From NCBI RefSeq assembly GCF_000423185.1, contig NZ_AUHM01000033.1, positions 1-64,000 of the forward strand: a DNA stretch of 64,000 nucleotides, in the 5' to 3' direction. Numbering within the stretch: the first letter of the stretch is position 1; every line of letters begins with the position of its first letter. This document shows, one piece after another, positions 1 through 7,661 of the stretch. Under the pieces are notes generated by a model that saw only the letters and a program-made list of their open reading frames with translations, was not told where the DNA came from and did not search any database. Origin of the DNA: Inquilinus limosus DSM 16000 (lineage in GTDB: Bacteria; Pseudomonadota; Alphaproteobacteria; DSM-16000; Inquilinaceae). The position numbers were made by a program, and so were the translations under genes.

Positions 1-143
1 GCCTGGGCGGCGATGGCGCGGGCGCCCTCGGCCTCGACCATCCGCATGCCGAGCTCCGCGATCCGCGTGAGCATCTCGACCTGCTGCAGCGCGAGACTGC
101 GGCAATAGGCCGGGACGTCGAGATCGGGAGAGGCGGCGTTCAT
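1..143 (-). CDS. hypothetical protein, N-terminal fragment
   Basis: Reading leftward from ATG at 143, an open frame runs off the window edge (47 complete codons, about MNAASPDLDVPAYCRSLALQ then a helical, acidic stretch). The part visible is predicted helical (QQVEMLTRIAELGMRMVEAE) with no signal peptide. An in-frame ATG at 155 could add four residues. I do not recognise the family; short alphaproteobacterial helical proteins of this kind often carry a regulatory or adaptor role, but nothing here proves that. The gene is transcribed in the same direction as the SDR gene upstream of it, separated by 112 bp. Confidence 0.5.
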   Translation of the reverse strand, partial: MNAASPDLDVPAYCRSLALQQVEMLTRIAELGMRMVEAEGARAIAAQ

Positions 144-255
144 GGAACATATCATGAACGATGGTTGGGGGTTAACGCAAGACGGCACTGCATCAACTCG
201 CCGTCTGCCTTGCCGCAACCTGGACCGCCAAGCCGCCTCGCGACGACCGGAAGGT

Positions 256-1013
256 TCAGCGCGCGCTGTCGATGATCGAGCCGCCATCGGGGGTGAGGCT
301 GCAGCCCGTGAGGAACTGCGCATCCCTGCTGGCGAGGAACAGGACGACCGGCGCCACATCCTCCTCCGGCGATCCGTAGCGGGCGAGTGCGTTGGCCGGC
401 GGAGGCATATCGGCGGCGGCCGCGCCCCATGTGTCCGCGACCGGCAGGACGTTGTTCACGGTGATCCTGTCGGCGCCCCATTCGCGCGCGGCGGTCCGGG
501 TCAGGGCGCGCACCGCCTCCTTCGCCATGCTGTAAGGGCCGTAGCCCACCAGGCCGATGACACCGGCCATCGAGCCGAAGTTGATGACCCGGCCCTCTCC
601 GCTGGCCTTGAGATGGGGATAGCAGGCCTGCATCGTCCGCAGATAGGCGATCGGGCCGGTCTCGAAGTTGCGCTGCAACTGCTCCACCGAGAGATCGACG
701 ACCGACGACAGGACCGCAGACGGATCGAAGGCGTTGTTCACGAGGATGTCGATCCGGCCGTAGGCCGCGGCGACCTTGTCCACCGCGGCCTTGATCTGGT
801 CGGCACCGCCGATGTCGCAGACGATGCCGAGCGCGGTGCCGCCCGCAGCCTCGATGTCGGCGACGACTCGATCGACTTCGCGGGGGTGAGCGAAAGGACA
901 GCCACCTTCGCGCCTTCCGCCGCGAACAGCTTCGCCGTGGCACGGCCGATGCCGCGGCCGACGCCCGTGACGATGGCGACCTTTCCATCGAGGCGACCCA
1001 TCTTCATCTCCAT
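256..1013 (-). pseudogene. short-chain dehydrogenase/reductase, interrupted by a frameshift
   Basis: The N-terminal half starts at ATG 1013 ([17 protein letters not shown]) with the NAD(P)-binding TGVGRGIG motif at residues 16-23. The rest, including NNA (93-95), catalytic Ser near 148 and YSMAK (Tyr161, Lys165), lies in a different frame that ends at 256. Restoring one base in the G5 tract at 882-886 (C5 on the coding strand) joins the two frames into a normal-length SDR of about 252 residues, reading VLSLTPREVDRV across the junction. Both halves are otherwise intact, so this is either a recent frameshift or a homopolymer sequencing error. The DoxX-like gene lies 30 bp upstream on the same strand and may share its transcript. 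Substrate unknown. Confidence 0.85.
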
Positions 1014-1043
1014 TCGATAAGGGGAGGCGCAGCTTTCGCCGCG

Positions 1044-1433
1044 TCAGAGCACCGCCGCCTGCACGGTGGGCGACGGGATCTCGCGGGGGGCGTTCTGCGT
1101 GGCGAAGGAGGCGATCAACAGGGCGAGGCCCACCGCCGCCGGCAGGGCGCCGCCGGGCTTGCGGACACCGAGATGCGCCAGACCGGACAGCAGCAGGTGA
1201 TAGAACATGCCGGCATAGGCGAGATCGCTGAGCGCGCCGCTGACGCGCGACAGGATCGCGGCCACGCCCAGGACCTTCACGGCGATCATGACCGGCACGA
1301 GGTGGGCCGGGTAGCCGAGGCCGGCGAGCGCCTGGCGAACCCAGTCCCTTCGTGTGACGTACATGACAGCGGAAGAGAGATAGAGCAGGCACAGAAGTAC
1401 CGTGCTGATCCAATATGTGTAATTCTCGGCCAT
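1044..1433 (-). CDS. DoxX-like small membrane protein
   Basis: The 129-residue protein has four hydrophobic segments (about residues 8-26, 45-62, 66-88, 94-111) and the general layout of the DoxX/DoxX-like family. These are small inner-membrane proteins of poorly defined redox-related function, often next to oxidoreductases. It begins at ATG 1433 and precedes the SDR gene by 30 bp on the same strand, so the two probably form one transcript divergent from the HxlR regulator at 1576. That arrangement is typical of a redox- or electrophile-responsive unit. Family assignment rests on topology and context; no catalytic residues are expected. Confidence 0.7.
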   Translation of the reverse strand: MAENYTYWISTVLLCLLYLSSAVMYVTRRDWVRQALAGLGYPAHLVPVMIAVKVLGVAAILSRVSGALSDLAYAGMFYHLLLSGLAHLGVRKPGGALPAAVGLALLIASFATQNAPREIPSPTVQAAVL

Positions 1434-1552
1434 AAGGTCTTCCTGGCTGCCGCTTCAGCAGCAACGTCTCCTGCATCGACTGGCTGTTTGATCTGCATGC
1501 GCGCTTTCATTTGCGCGCTCGCAGCGTGCATCGAAGATGTCGACCAGGATCG

Positions 1553-1571
1553 TCATCCGCAAGTAGGATGA
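1553..1571. promoter_or_regulatory. possible operator between DoxX-like and HxlR genes
   Basis: The 142-bp divergent spacer holds the inverted repeat TCATCC-N7-GGATGA immediately upstream of the HxlR start, and further left a GCGCGC-N8-GCGCGC repeat around 1500-1519. HxlR-family dimers bind inverted repeats in such divergent promoters, so the site is a plausible autoregulatory operator. The arms are short and could arise by chance. Confidence 0.3.
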
Positions 1572-1575
1572 ATAA

Positions 1576-1968
1576 ATGGCAGTTAGTATGGAAAACCAGA
1601 CCATGGCCGGCGAAGAGACCAACACGCACGAGGAGATGCGGCGCGCATTCGCGCTGCTCTCCGGCAAGTGGAAGCTGGAGATCATGTGGCTGCTCAATCA
1701 GCGGGTCTACCGCTTCGGGGAGCTGCGGAAGGCCATCCCCGGCATCACCCAGCACATGCTGACGGCGCAGCTGCGCGAGCTCGAAGCCGACGGTCTGGTG
1801 TCGCGCACGGTCTTCGCGGAAGTGCCTCCCCGGGTCGAATACGAGATCACGGCGAAGGCCCGCGGGCTCGGACCGGCCATGGAGGCGCTGACGGCCTGGT
1901 GGAACGAATATGGAAAGAGCGTGCCGGCAAAGCCGAGCACGCGCGGCCGCAAGGCGAAAGCCCTTTAG
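1576..1968 (+). CDS. HxlR-family winged-helix transcriptional regulator
   Basis: The 130-residue protein matches the HxlR (DUF24/MarR-like) fold: ALLSGKWKLEIMWLLNQRVYRF (about 27-48), the recognition-helix region ITQHMLTAQLRELEADGLV, then a wing with RVEYEITAKARGL. Members act as dimers that sense electrophiles or redox state and repress divergent detoxification genes. This protein has no cysteine, so a thiol-switch mechanism like YodB/HypR is not possible here. The start at 1576 follows AGGA by about 10 bp; ATG 1588 is an alternative. It is divergent from the DoxX-like/SDR pair, its likely targets. The C-terminus is basic (RGRKAKAL). Confidence 0.88.
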   Translation: MAVSMENQTMAGEETNTHEEMRRAFALLSGKWKLEIMWLLNQRVYRFGELRKAIPGITQHMLTAQLRELEADGLVSRTVFAEVPPRVEYEITAKARGLGPAMEALTAWWNEYGKSVPAKPSTRGRKAKAL

Positions 1969-2017
1969 ACTGAGTAGCGGCCGGTGAATGGTCCCAATGG
2001 CCGCGAACAGGGGCACC

Positions 2018-2138
2018 GGGAATACGATGACAGCGCCCTTTTGGCGAAGTCCCGCCGCGCTGGAGTGACCCTGTCTCACGTCAGGGGTGCACTCCACTCC
2101 AGTGGAATGCACCCAATTTGTGCACTATCACCGAATTC
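2018..2138. repeat. palindromic dispersed element, copy 1
   Basis: The element begins GAATACGATGACAGCGCCC and ends GTGCACTATCACCGAATTC, so its ends are inverted copies of a sequence close to GAATTCGGTGACAGTGCAC. The inside carries GCGCTGGAGTGACCC followed by GTCTCAC and an inverted CACTCCA/TGGAGT arm. A second copy in the same orientation lies at 3811-3913. Ends of this form resemble palindromes that accompany REP-associated tyrosine transposases; that link is from memory and unproven. No transposase gene is present here. Confidence 0.75.
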
Positions 2139-2160
2139 GCCACAATCGGGTTGGTCGAAG

Positions 2161-2901
2161 ATGTCGTCAGTGGGATGGGAGGCACTCGGGCAGTGGGGTG
2201 AAGACGCAGCCCGCATCGAACGGCTCGCGGGCGGCGTTGCCAACGACGTGTGGAGCGTGCGCGTCCGCGGGCGCCTCGCGGTCGGCCGTCTCGGCACCAG
2301 GAGCGACGCTGATCTCGCGTGGGAGACCGGGCTCCTCCAGCATCTCGATCGCGAAGGTCTGGCCGTGCCGGTGCCGATCCCGACGACGGACGGCCGGCTG
2401 TTCGCGGACGGTCTGGTGGTGATGACATATGTGGAGGGCGGACCGCCCGAGACGGAGGCCGACTGGCGTCGCGTGGCCGACACGCTCCGCCGGCTGCATC
2501 GGTTGACGCAGGGCTGGCCGCAGCGCCCGGGCTGGCGATCGTCGACCGACCTCCTGCACGCCGAGACCGGGACGAAGATCGACCTCGGCGCGATGCCGCC
2601 CGAGGGCGTTGCCCGATGCCGGGCAGCGTGGGCGCGGCTCGTCGGACGTCGGACATGCGTCGTCCACGGCGACCCCAATCCGCGCAACATCCGCATGACC
2701 GCGGATCGGGTCGCGCTGATCGACTGGGACGAGGCGCATGTCGATGTCCCCGACCTCGACCTGGTGCTGCCCCACAACGCCGCCGGCCTCGACGGCGACG
2801 CGCATGACATCGCCGCGCAGGCGTCGGCCGCATGGGAAGCCGCCGTCCGCTGGGACGACGAGTACTCGATCAAGCGGCTTGCCGAAGTTCGAGCGGTCTG
2901 A
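2161..2901 (+). CDS. aminoglycoside/choline-type phosphotransferase family protein
   Basis: The 246-residue protein has the protein-kinase-like APH fold. Visible motifs are the Brenner catalytic loop VVHGDPNPRN (His169, Asp171, Asn176) and the metal-binding LIDWDEA (Asp188). The N-terminal lobe is short and lacks an obvious glycine loop beyond RLAGGVANDV. Families of this kind phosphorylate small molecules such as aminoglycosides, homoserine, choline or other alcohols; the substrate cannot be told. An open frame extends upstream to 1984, but it would run through the palindromic element at 2018-2138, so ATG 2161 is preferred. The gene and the DUF899 gene after it are bracketed by direct copies of that element. 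Confidence 0.8.
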   Translation: MSSVGWEALGQWGEDAARIERLAGGVANDVWSVRVRGRLAVGRLGTRSDADLAWETGLLQHLDREGLAVPVPIPTTDGRLFADGLVVMTYVEGGPPETEADWRRVADTLRRLHRLTQGWPQRPGWRSSTDLLHAETGTKIDLGAMPPEGVARCRAAWARLVGRRTCVVHGDPNPRNIRMTADRVALIDWDEAHVDVPDLDLVLPHNAAGLDGDAHDIAAQASAAWEAAVRWDDEYSIKRLAEVRAV

Positions 2902-3017
2902 GCAGCGGCAGCGAGAGGCCGCATCGAATCCCGCCATACTTGTCACTCTTACCGCTTCGACGTCCGGCGCTAACTCTTTCTCCCGACCTGCCGGGTCGAG
3001 AAAGGAAGAGCGAGACG

Positions 3018-3764
3018 ATGAAAGACGCCAAGCGAGAGCACCCTGCCGCGCCCAGGATCGTCGATCGCGGCACCTTCCAGGCGGAGCTGGACGCCTTGCG
3101 GGTTCGAGAGAAGGCTCATACGAGGGAAGGCGATGCCCTCGCGGCCGCCCGCCGGCGACTGCCCATGGTCGAGGTGGACGGCGCCACGCCGCTCATCGGC
3201 GACCATGGCCCGGTGACGCTGCTGGATGCGTTCGAGGGACGCCGGATCCTCATCGCCTACTACTTCATGTGGCACGCCGGCCGCCCGGCGGCGGAGCAGT
3301 GCGAGGGCTGCACCCTCTACACATCGCAGGTCCGCGAGCTGTCCTTCCTGCAGTCCCGCGACGTCACCTACGCCACGATCTGCCAGGGCCCGTACGAAGA
3401 GAGCGCCCGGTACCGCGACTTCATGGGCTGGGAGATGCCCTGGTACGCGGCCGACCGGGGCTCGCTCGAGACGCTCCTGGTCGGGCGCCGGGTGGGCATG
3501 ATGCACATCGTCTGCTACCTGCGGCAGGGATCCGATGTGTTCGAGACCTACTGGACAACGCAGCGCGGCGTCGAGGTGATGGGCAACAGCTACGCCCTGC
3601 TCGACCTCACGGTCTATGGGCGGCAGGAGCCGTGGGAGGACTCGCCGGCCGGCTGGCCGCGCTGGGAGGGCGAGCACTTCTACCGCGTCGGCGACCGTCC
3701 CATCGTCCAATGGCCTCGCGTGAAGGCCGGGCATTCCGATGACCTTGGGACCGGCAGGCGGTGA
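3018..3764 (+). CDS. DUF899 family thioredoxin-like protein
   Basis: The 248-residue protein matches the DUF899 family: LRVREKAHTREGDALAAARR (about 27-46), RRLPMVEVD, then a thioredoxin-fold core with YYFMWH and EQCEGCTLYTSQ, which holds a CxxC pair (Cys95, Cys98). The family is common in soil bacteria and fungi and is assumed to be redox-related, but no reaction is established. The start ATG 3018 follows AAGGAAGAG with good spacing; the frame is open further upstream but has no comparable ribosome site. It lies 116 bp after the phosphotransferase gene on the same strand. Confidence 0.88.
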   Translation: MKDAKREHPAAPRIVDRGTFQAELDALRVREKAHTREGDALAAARRRLPMVEVDGATPLIGDHGPVTLLDAFEGRRILIAYYFMWHAGRPAAEQCEGCTLYTSQVRELSFLQSRDVTYATICQGPYEESARYRDFMGWEMPWYAADRGSLETLLVGRRVGMMHIVCYLRQGSDVFETYWTTQRGVEVMGNSYALLDLTVYGRQEPWEDSPAGWPRWEGEHFYRVGDRPIVQWPRVKAGHSDDLGTGRR

Positions 3765-3810
3765 ACCGGAGGCGGCGGCGCCGGCGCGGCGGACTCACGA
3801 CCGGCCGCTC

Positions 3811-3913
3811 GGGAACACGATGACAGTGCACTTCTAGCGGACTTCGGCTCGCGCTGGAGTGGCCCCGTCTCACCGCAGGGGCCCTCTCCAGTTTATGCAC
3901 TGTCACCGAATTG
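3811..3913. repeat. palindromic dispersed element, copy 2
   Basis: This copy reads GAACACGATGACAGTGCAC at its left end and ATGCACTGTCACCGAATTG at its right end, an almost perfect inverted pair. The inside shares GCGCTGGAGTGGCCCCGTCTC with copy 1 at 2018-2138. The two copies are in the same orientation and enclose exactly two genes. It fills part of the 357-bp gene-free stretch 3765-4121. Confidence 0.75.
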
Positions 3914-3984
3914 GGATGGACCACTTGCTGCCGTGAGCAGATGCAGCGAACTATCGTATGGTACCCACGAGCCCATGAATTGAC

Positions 3985-4107
3985 CGTCATCCCGTGCGCG
4001 CTGCGGCGCGAAGTGCCGCGGCGCAGACACGGGATCTCAGCGCGATCCAGGCCGAGATCCCGGTTCTGCGGCGCATCACTCCGTGCTGCGCCGCGCCCGG
4101 GATGACG
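3985..4107. repeat. GTCATCCCG-type palindromic repeat
   Basis: Perfect 10-bp ends CGTCATCCCG and CGGGATGACG enclose a GC-rich interior with further inverted segments (GCGCTGCGGCGCG, ATCTCAGC/ GAGATCCC). The whole can fold into one long stem. It sits at the tail-to-tail junction of the DUF899 gene and the metallo-hydrolase gene, where it could act as a bidirectional terminator. Confidence 0.7.
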
Positions 4108-4121
4108 AGTCCGACAGGCGC

Positions 4122-5039
4122 TCAGTAATCCCAGAAGACCGGTACCCAACGAAAGGCGTCGCCGGCGGCCGCCACCCGGCCGACGGACGGGAACGGCAGG
4201 TGGGTGGCCACCAGCAGCTCGCCGGTCCCCGCCAGCTCCTGCAACAGACGGGTCCGGACGCGGGCCGCCTCCTCGGGGTCGTGCTCGAAGCCGTTGTACC
4301 ACTCGGGGTGCTCGAACCCGACCGCGAACACGAGGTCCCCGGCGAAGGTCAGCCGGTCGTCGCCGGACGCCACGCGGACCACGCTGTGCCCGGGGGTGTG
4401 GCCGCCGGTGCGATGGGCGACCACCCCCGGCGCCACCTCGTGCTTCTCGTCGAACGTCCGCAGCTGCCTGCGGTATTCATTCATGAACCGCTTGGCGGCC
4501 GACCGAAGCGCGTCCGGGAACCCCGGCGGCATGGAGACGTGGGAGAAATCGGGCGCCTCCCAGAACTCGACCTCGGCGGCCGCCACATGGATCCGCAGGT
4601 CCGGGCGCAGCCGGTCCTTCACCCCGTCGACGAGCAGCCCGCCGACATGGTCCATATGCATGTGGGTCAGCACCAAATCGGTCACGGAGGCGAGATCGAT
4701 GCCGGCGGCCTCCAGCCGCTTGATCAACTGCCCGGCCCGCGGCAGATGCAGGTCCGGGTCGAAGCCCAGCCCGGCGTCGACGAGTATGGTCTGGTCGCCG
4801 CTCCGCACCACGACCACGTTCAGCGCCCAATCGAACGCGTCCGGCGGCAGGAACATGTCCTTCAGCCAGGCCGCCCGGACGGCCGGGTCGACGTTGTGGG
4901 CCAACATCGCGGTCGGCAGCGGCAGCACCCCGTCGCTGACCACCAGCACGTCGATCTCGCCGACCCGCAGCGCGTAGCGCGACGGAACCAGCTCGTCGGG
5001 CCCCGGTCGACCGGGGTGTGAGATGCTGTCCGGGCTCAT
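4122..5039 (-). CDS. MBL-fold metallo-hydrolase (methyl-parathion-hydrolase-like)
   Basis: The 305-residue protein carries the metallo-beta-lactamase signature THMHMDHVGG (His126, His128, Asp130, His131), GGHTPGH (His214), AGD (Asp235) and a final VATHLPFP (His280), so the dinuclear metal site is complete. The tail HLPFPSVGRV followed by FRWVPVFWDY is characteristic of the methyl-parathion-hydrolase/AHL-lactonase branch, which hydrolyses esters, lactones or organophosphates. No signal peptide is seen when started at ATG 5039, which follows AGGAGA; a 51-residue upstream extension is open but has no ribosome site. It stands alone on the minus strand. Natural substrate unknown. Confidence 0.87.
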   Translation of the reverse strand: MSPDSISHPGRPGPDELVPSRYALRVGEIDVLVVSDGVLPLPTAMLAHNVDPAVRAAWLKDMFLPPDAFDWALNVVVVRSGDQTILVDAGLGFDPDLHLPRAGQLIKRLEAAGIDLASVTDLVLTHMHMDHVGGLLVDGVKDRLRPDLRIHVAAAEVEFWEAPDFSHVSMPPGFPDALRSAAKRFMNEYRRQLRTFDEKHEVAPGVVAHRTGGHTPGHSVVRVASGDDRLTFAGDLVFAVGFEHPEWYNGFEHDPEEAARVRTRLLQELAGTGELLVATHLPFPSVGRVAAAGDAFRWVPVFWDY

Positions 5040-5205
5040 ATTCGTCTCCTGCTGATCGTCCCTTTTCCGATGTGTTTCACTACCCCCGTGTGCGTTGGAG
5101 ACGTAATCACCCCGAGGTCTAGGTCGCGTACATCTCAGGGATATCAGGGACCGATGCGTCCGAGACGCATGCCGATGCCGGGACGGCGGCATCAGCCGTC
5201 CGCTC

Positions 5206-5721
5206 CTATCTCTCCGGGATCACCAGCGGGCCGCAATTGTCGTCGGCGACGAAGACGGCGAGGATCTGCGCCGGCTCGGTGGCGCTGGCGTTCTCGGCGA
5301 AGAGGTGCAGCACGCCCGGCGGCTCGAACCAGGTGGTGCCGGGGCCGTAGACCCGGGGAGGGGTGCCGGCGAGCTGCGACCGCACCGCGCCCCGGATCAC
5401 GAAGGCGGTGACGGAGCCGGGATGGCGGTGCGCCGGGGTGTAGGCGCCGGGCGGGAAGTCGACCGTGGCAGTGGTGATCGACTTGCCCGGCACGCTCGGC
5501 AGCGCCTCGCAGGACAGCGGCTTCACCACCGTCGCCGGCCGGGCGCCCGGCGCCGCACCGGCTTCGGTTTGGGCGTGGACATGGGCCGGCATCGCCGGAG
5601 CGGCGGCAGGGACATCGGCCGGCCGGGTCCCCCACAGCGCCGCCAGCGCGACCGCGGCCGCGCCGCCGGCCACCAGGAGCATCAGCCGCCTCGGCTGCGG
5701 GCCGGGATGCAAAGCGGACAT
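5206..5721 (-). CDS. membrane-anchored cupin-domain protein
   Basis: The 171-residue protein has a short basic N-terminus, one hydrophobic segment (about 13-31) acting as a signal anchor or signal peptide, a Pro/Ala linker, then a cupin barrel. The cupin motif is visible as PPGAYTPAHRHPGSVTAFVIRGAV (two His and a Gly-rich turn) and the second half as TTWFEPPGVLHLFAENAS. Such proteins bind a metal in the periplasm and are often called cupin-domain quercetinase-like; enzymatic activity is not assured. ATG 5721 follows GGGAGGAA. It is followed by 166 bp to the metallo-hydrolase gene on the same strand. Confidence 0.82.
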   Translation of the reverse strand: MSALHPGPQPRRLMLLVAGGAAAVALAALWGTRPADVPAAAPAMPAHVHAQTEAGAAPGARPATVVKPLSCEALPSVPGKSITTATVDFPPGAYTPAHRHPGSVTAFVIRGAVRSQLAGTPPRVYGPGTTWFEPPGVLHLFAENASATEPAQILAVFVADDNCGPLVIPER

Positions 5722-5768
5722 GGCGTTCCTCCCTCGATGAAGCCCCGGTCCCGCGAACCTATAAAGAT

Positions 5769-5866
5769 CGTCATTGCGACCCCGGCCTTGAGCCGGGGGA
5801 AGCAATCCAGGGCCGCAAAGGCGGAGGCATGGATTGCTTCGTCGGCTTCGCCTCCTCGCAATGACG
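5769..5866. repeat. REP-like palindrome (GTCATTGCGA family)
   Basis: The ends CGTCATTGCGA and TCGCAATGACG are perfectly inverted, and inside lies a second inverted pair GAAGCAATCCA / TGGATTGCTTC. This is one of several copies in the window (also 11535-11620, 14370-14461, 32400-32487). It sits between the epimerase and cupin genes. Confidence 0.9.
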
Positions 5867-5913
5867 GTTCTTTTGGAGGAGAGGGACGAGTCTGATCACG
5901 AATTCGCCTCTCC

Positions 5914-6645
5914 TCAGCCGCGCAGCCGGAAGCCGGCGTCCCAGCCGAGCTCGCGCACCGCCTTCTCGACCAGGGCCGGGCCGCCCGGCTCGGCGACGTT
6001 GAAGACGCCGGGCCGGCCGCGGTCGACCGCCAGCAGCGCCGCCTGCGCCGCGGCGTCGACATGCACCGCGCCCGGCCCCGGCGGCGCATCGGCACCGGTG
6101 CCCGGGCCGTAGAACTGGCCGTAGCGCAGCACGATGCCCTCCAGCGGAGGGGTGTGCAGCACCTGCGTCTCCAGCGCGATCACGCCGTCGATGCTGGTCC
6201 GCCGCGGATTGTCGGGCGACCGGTCGAGCGGGTGGTCCTCGGCATAGGGCGGCGTGCCGGGCGCATAGACCCAGGCGATGCTCTGGGCGATCAGCCGGCG
6301 GGCGCCCGCCTCCCGCGCCGCGGCGACCAGGTTGCGCGTGCCCTCGCTGCGGATGCGGGCGTTGCGCGGCGCGGCCTCCGCCATGCGCGCCGGGTCGAGG
6401 CCGGGCGGCAGGTCGGTCAGCTGATGGATCACCACCTCCGGCCGCGCCGCCGCCACGGCGCGGTAGAGCGCCTGGGCGTCGAACACGTCGACCACCACCG
6501 GCTCGGCGCCCAGCCGGCGCAGCGCCTCGGCCTTGACCGGGTCGCGGGTGGTGCCGAAGACCTGGTGCCCGGCGTCGCGCAGCAGCGGCACCAGGCGGCG
6601 GCCGACGGCGCCGCTGGCGCCGGCGAGAAAGATCCGGAACGGCAT
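5914..6645 (-). CDS. NAD(P)-dependent epimerase/dehydratase family protein
   Basis: The 243-residue protein opens with a Rossmann motif FLAGASGAVGRRLVPLL (GxxGxxG, about residues 8-15). It belongs to the extended SDR/NAD-dependent epimerase group. The usual YxxxK is replaced in position by a region reading WVYAPGTPPYAEDHPLD, so a typical epimerase active site is not obvious and the protein may be an atypical SDR that binds NADP(H). ATG 6645 follows AAGGAGAACC. The GNAT gene ends 23 bp upstream on the same strand, so the two probably form a transcript that starts opposite the MarR gene. Confidence 0.82.
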   Translation of the reverse strand: MPFRIFLAGASGAVGRRLVPLLRDAGHQVFGTTRDPVKAEALRRLGAEPVVVDVFDAQALYRAVAAARPEVVIHQLTDLPPGLDPARMAEAAPRNARIRSEGTRNLVAAAREAGARRLIAQSIAWVYAPGTPPYAEDHPLDRSPDNPRRTSIDGVIALETQVLHTPPLEGIVLRYGQFYGPGTGADAPPGPGAVHVDAAAQAALLAVDRGRPGVFNVAEPGGPALVEKAVRELGWDAGFRLRG

Positions 6646-6668
6646 CGGGTTCTCCTTGGAAATCCGGC

Positions 6669-7109
6669 TCAGGCCAGCGGCAGGCCGAAGCGCAGCGCGG
6701 TCGCGACCAGGCCGCAGCGGTAGTAGAAGCGGTGGCCCAGCACATTGGTCAGCGGGGTGTCGAGCACCAGCCGGGCGCAGCCGAGCGCCTGCCCCTCCCC
6801 CGCCAGCCAGTCCATCAGCCGGGCGCCGTGGCCGAAGCTGCGCTCGGCCTCGTCGGTGACCAGGTCGTCGACATAGAGATGCGGGCCGTAGACCAGGTTC
6901 TCCTGCACCCGGAAGCCGGCCAGAGCCACTGGCCTGGCGCCGCGCCACAGCGCCACCAGCCGGTACCCGGATGCGGCCTGGACGCGCCAGCGCGCCGTGA
7001 GCTCCGCCGCCGACTTCAGATGCGGCCGCAGCTGCCGCATCAGCGGCCAGCAGGCGGCGACGGCGGCCTCGTCCTCGACGGGGCGGAGATCCAAGGGATC
7101 GGCCGACAT
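6669..7109 (-). CDS. GNAT-family N-acetyltransferase
   Basis: The 146-residue protein shows the GNAT order: beta-strand YRLVALWRGARPVALAGFRV, then LYVDDLVTDEAERSFGHGARLMDWL, which holds the acetyl-CoA pyrophosphate loop (R-S-F-G-H-G-A), and a final LDTPLTNVLGHRFYYRCGL. The substrate is not predictable. It starts at ATG 7109, 70 bp from the divergent MarR start at 7179; the spacer holds an operator-like inverted repeat. It is followed by the epimerase gene after 23 bp. Confidence 0.87.
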   Translation of the reverse strand: MSADPLDLRPVEDEAAVAACWPLMRQLRPHLKSAAELTARWRVQAASGYRLVALWRGARPVALAGFRVQENLVYGPHLYVDDLVTDEAERSFGHGARLMDWLAGEGQALGCARLVLDTPLTNVLGHRFYYRCGLVATALRFGLPLA

Positions 7110-7141
7110 GGGCGATGGCCCTTTCCGGAGGTTCGGGATAA

Positions 7142-7176
7142 TATCAGAGCACGAATAACATATAAGAGCTCTGATA
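7142..7176. promoter_or_regulatory. MarR-type operator in divergent promoter
   Basis: Perfect 9-bp arms TATCAGAGC (7142-7150) and GCTCTGATA (7168-7176) flank an AT-rich 17-bp spacer. The right arm ends 2 bp before the MarR start codon. The location between the GNAT and MarR genes fits a site that represses both, as is usual for MarR regulators. Confidence 0.7.
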
Positions 7177-7178
7177 CT

Positions 7179-7661
7179 ATGGTCAAGCGCGGCGACGGGC
7201 CGGCGATTCCGCGCCCGGGCGAAGGCAAGCGGGGCGAGGCCGGCTATTTCGGCTATCTGCTGCGGCAGGCCAGCGGCACCTACCGGCTGCGGGTCGAGCG
7301 CGCGCTGGCCGACCTGGAGGTGACGCCGCCGCAATTCACGATCATGACAATGATCGCGGCCTATCCCGGCCTGTCCGGCGCCGACCTGGCGCGGCTGACG
7401 CTGCTGACGCCGCAGACGGTCAGCGTCATCGTCGCCAATCTGGAGCGGGCCGGGTCGGTGGCGCGGCGGCCGCATCCGGTGCATGGCCGCATCCTGACCC
7501 TGGAGATGACCGACAGCGGCCGGGCGCTGCTGGCGCAATGCCGCGAGCGGGTGCTGGTGCTGGAGCGGCAGCTGGCCGCCGGGCTGTCGCCGGAGGAGGA
7601 GGCCGTGATCCGGCGCTGGCTGGCCGCCGTGGCGGCGGACGGCGGGGAGGTGGAGACTTAG
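7179..7661 (+). CDS. MarR-family transcriptional regulator
   Basis: The 160-residue protein has the MarR winged helix: GYFGYLLRQASGTYRLRVERAL (about 23-44), VTPPQFTIMTMIAAYPGLSGADLARLTLLTPQTVSVIVANLERAG (about 49-93) and the wing RRPHPVHGRILTLEMTDSGRALL. ATG 7179 is chosen because the upstream open frame would run across the divergent GNAT gene and the operator at 7142-7176. No good Shine-Dalgarno sequence precedes it (GAGCT overlaps the operator arm). Likely targets are itself and the divergent GNAT-epimerase pair; the ligand is unknown. Confidence 0.87.
   Translation: MVKRGDGPAIPRPGEGKRGEAGYFGYLLRQASGTYRLRVERALADLEVTPPQFTIMTMIAAYPGLSGADLARLTLLTPQTVSVIVANLERAGSVARRPHPVHGRILTLEMTDSGRALLAQCRERVLVLERQLAAGLSPEEEAVIRRWLAAVAADGGEVET

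Noticed and set aside
1984-2160. N-terminal extension of the phosphotransferase
   Set aside because: It would translate through a palindromic repeat and lacks a ribosome site; ATG 2161 gives a normal family start.
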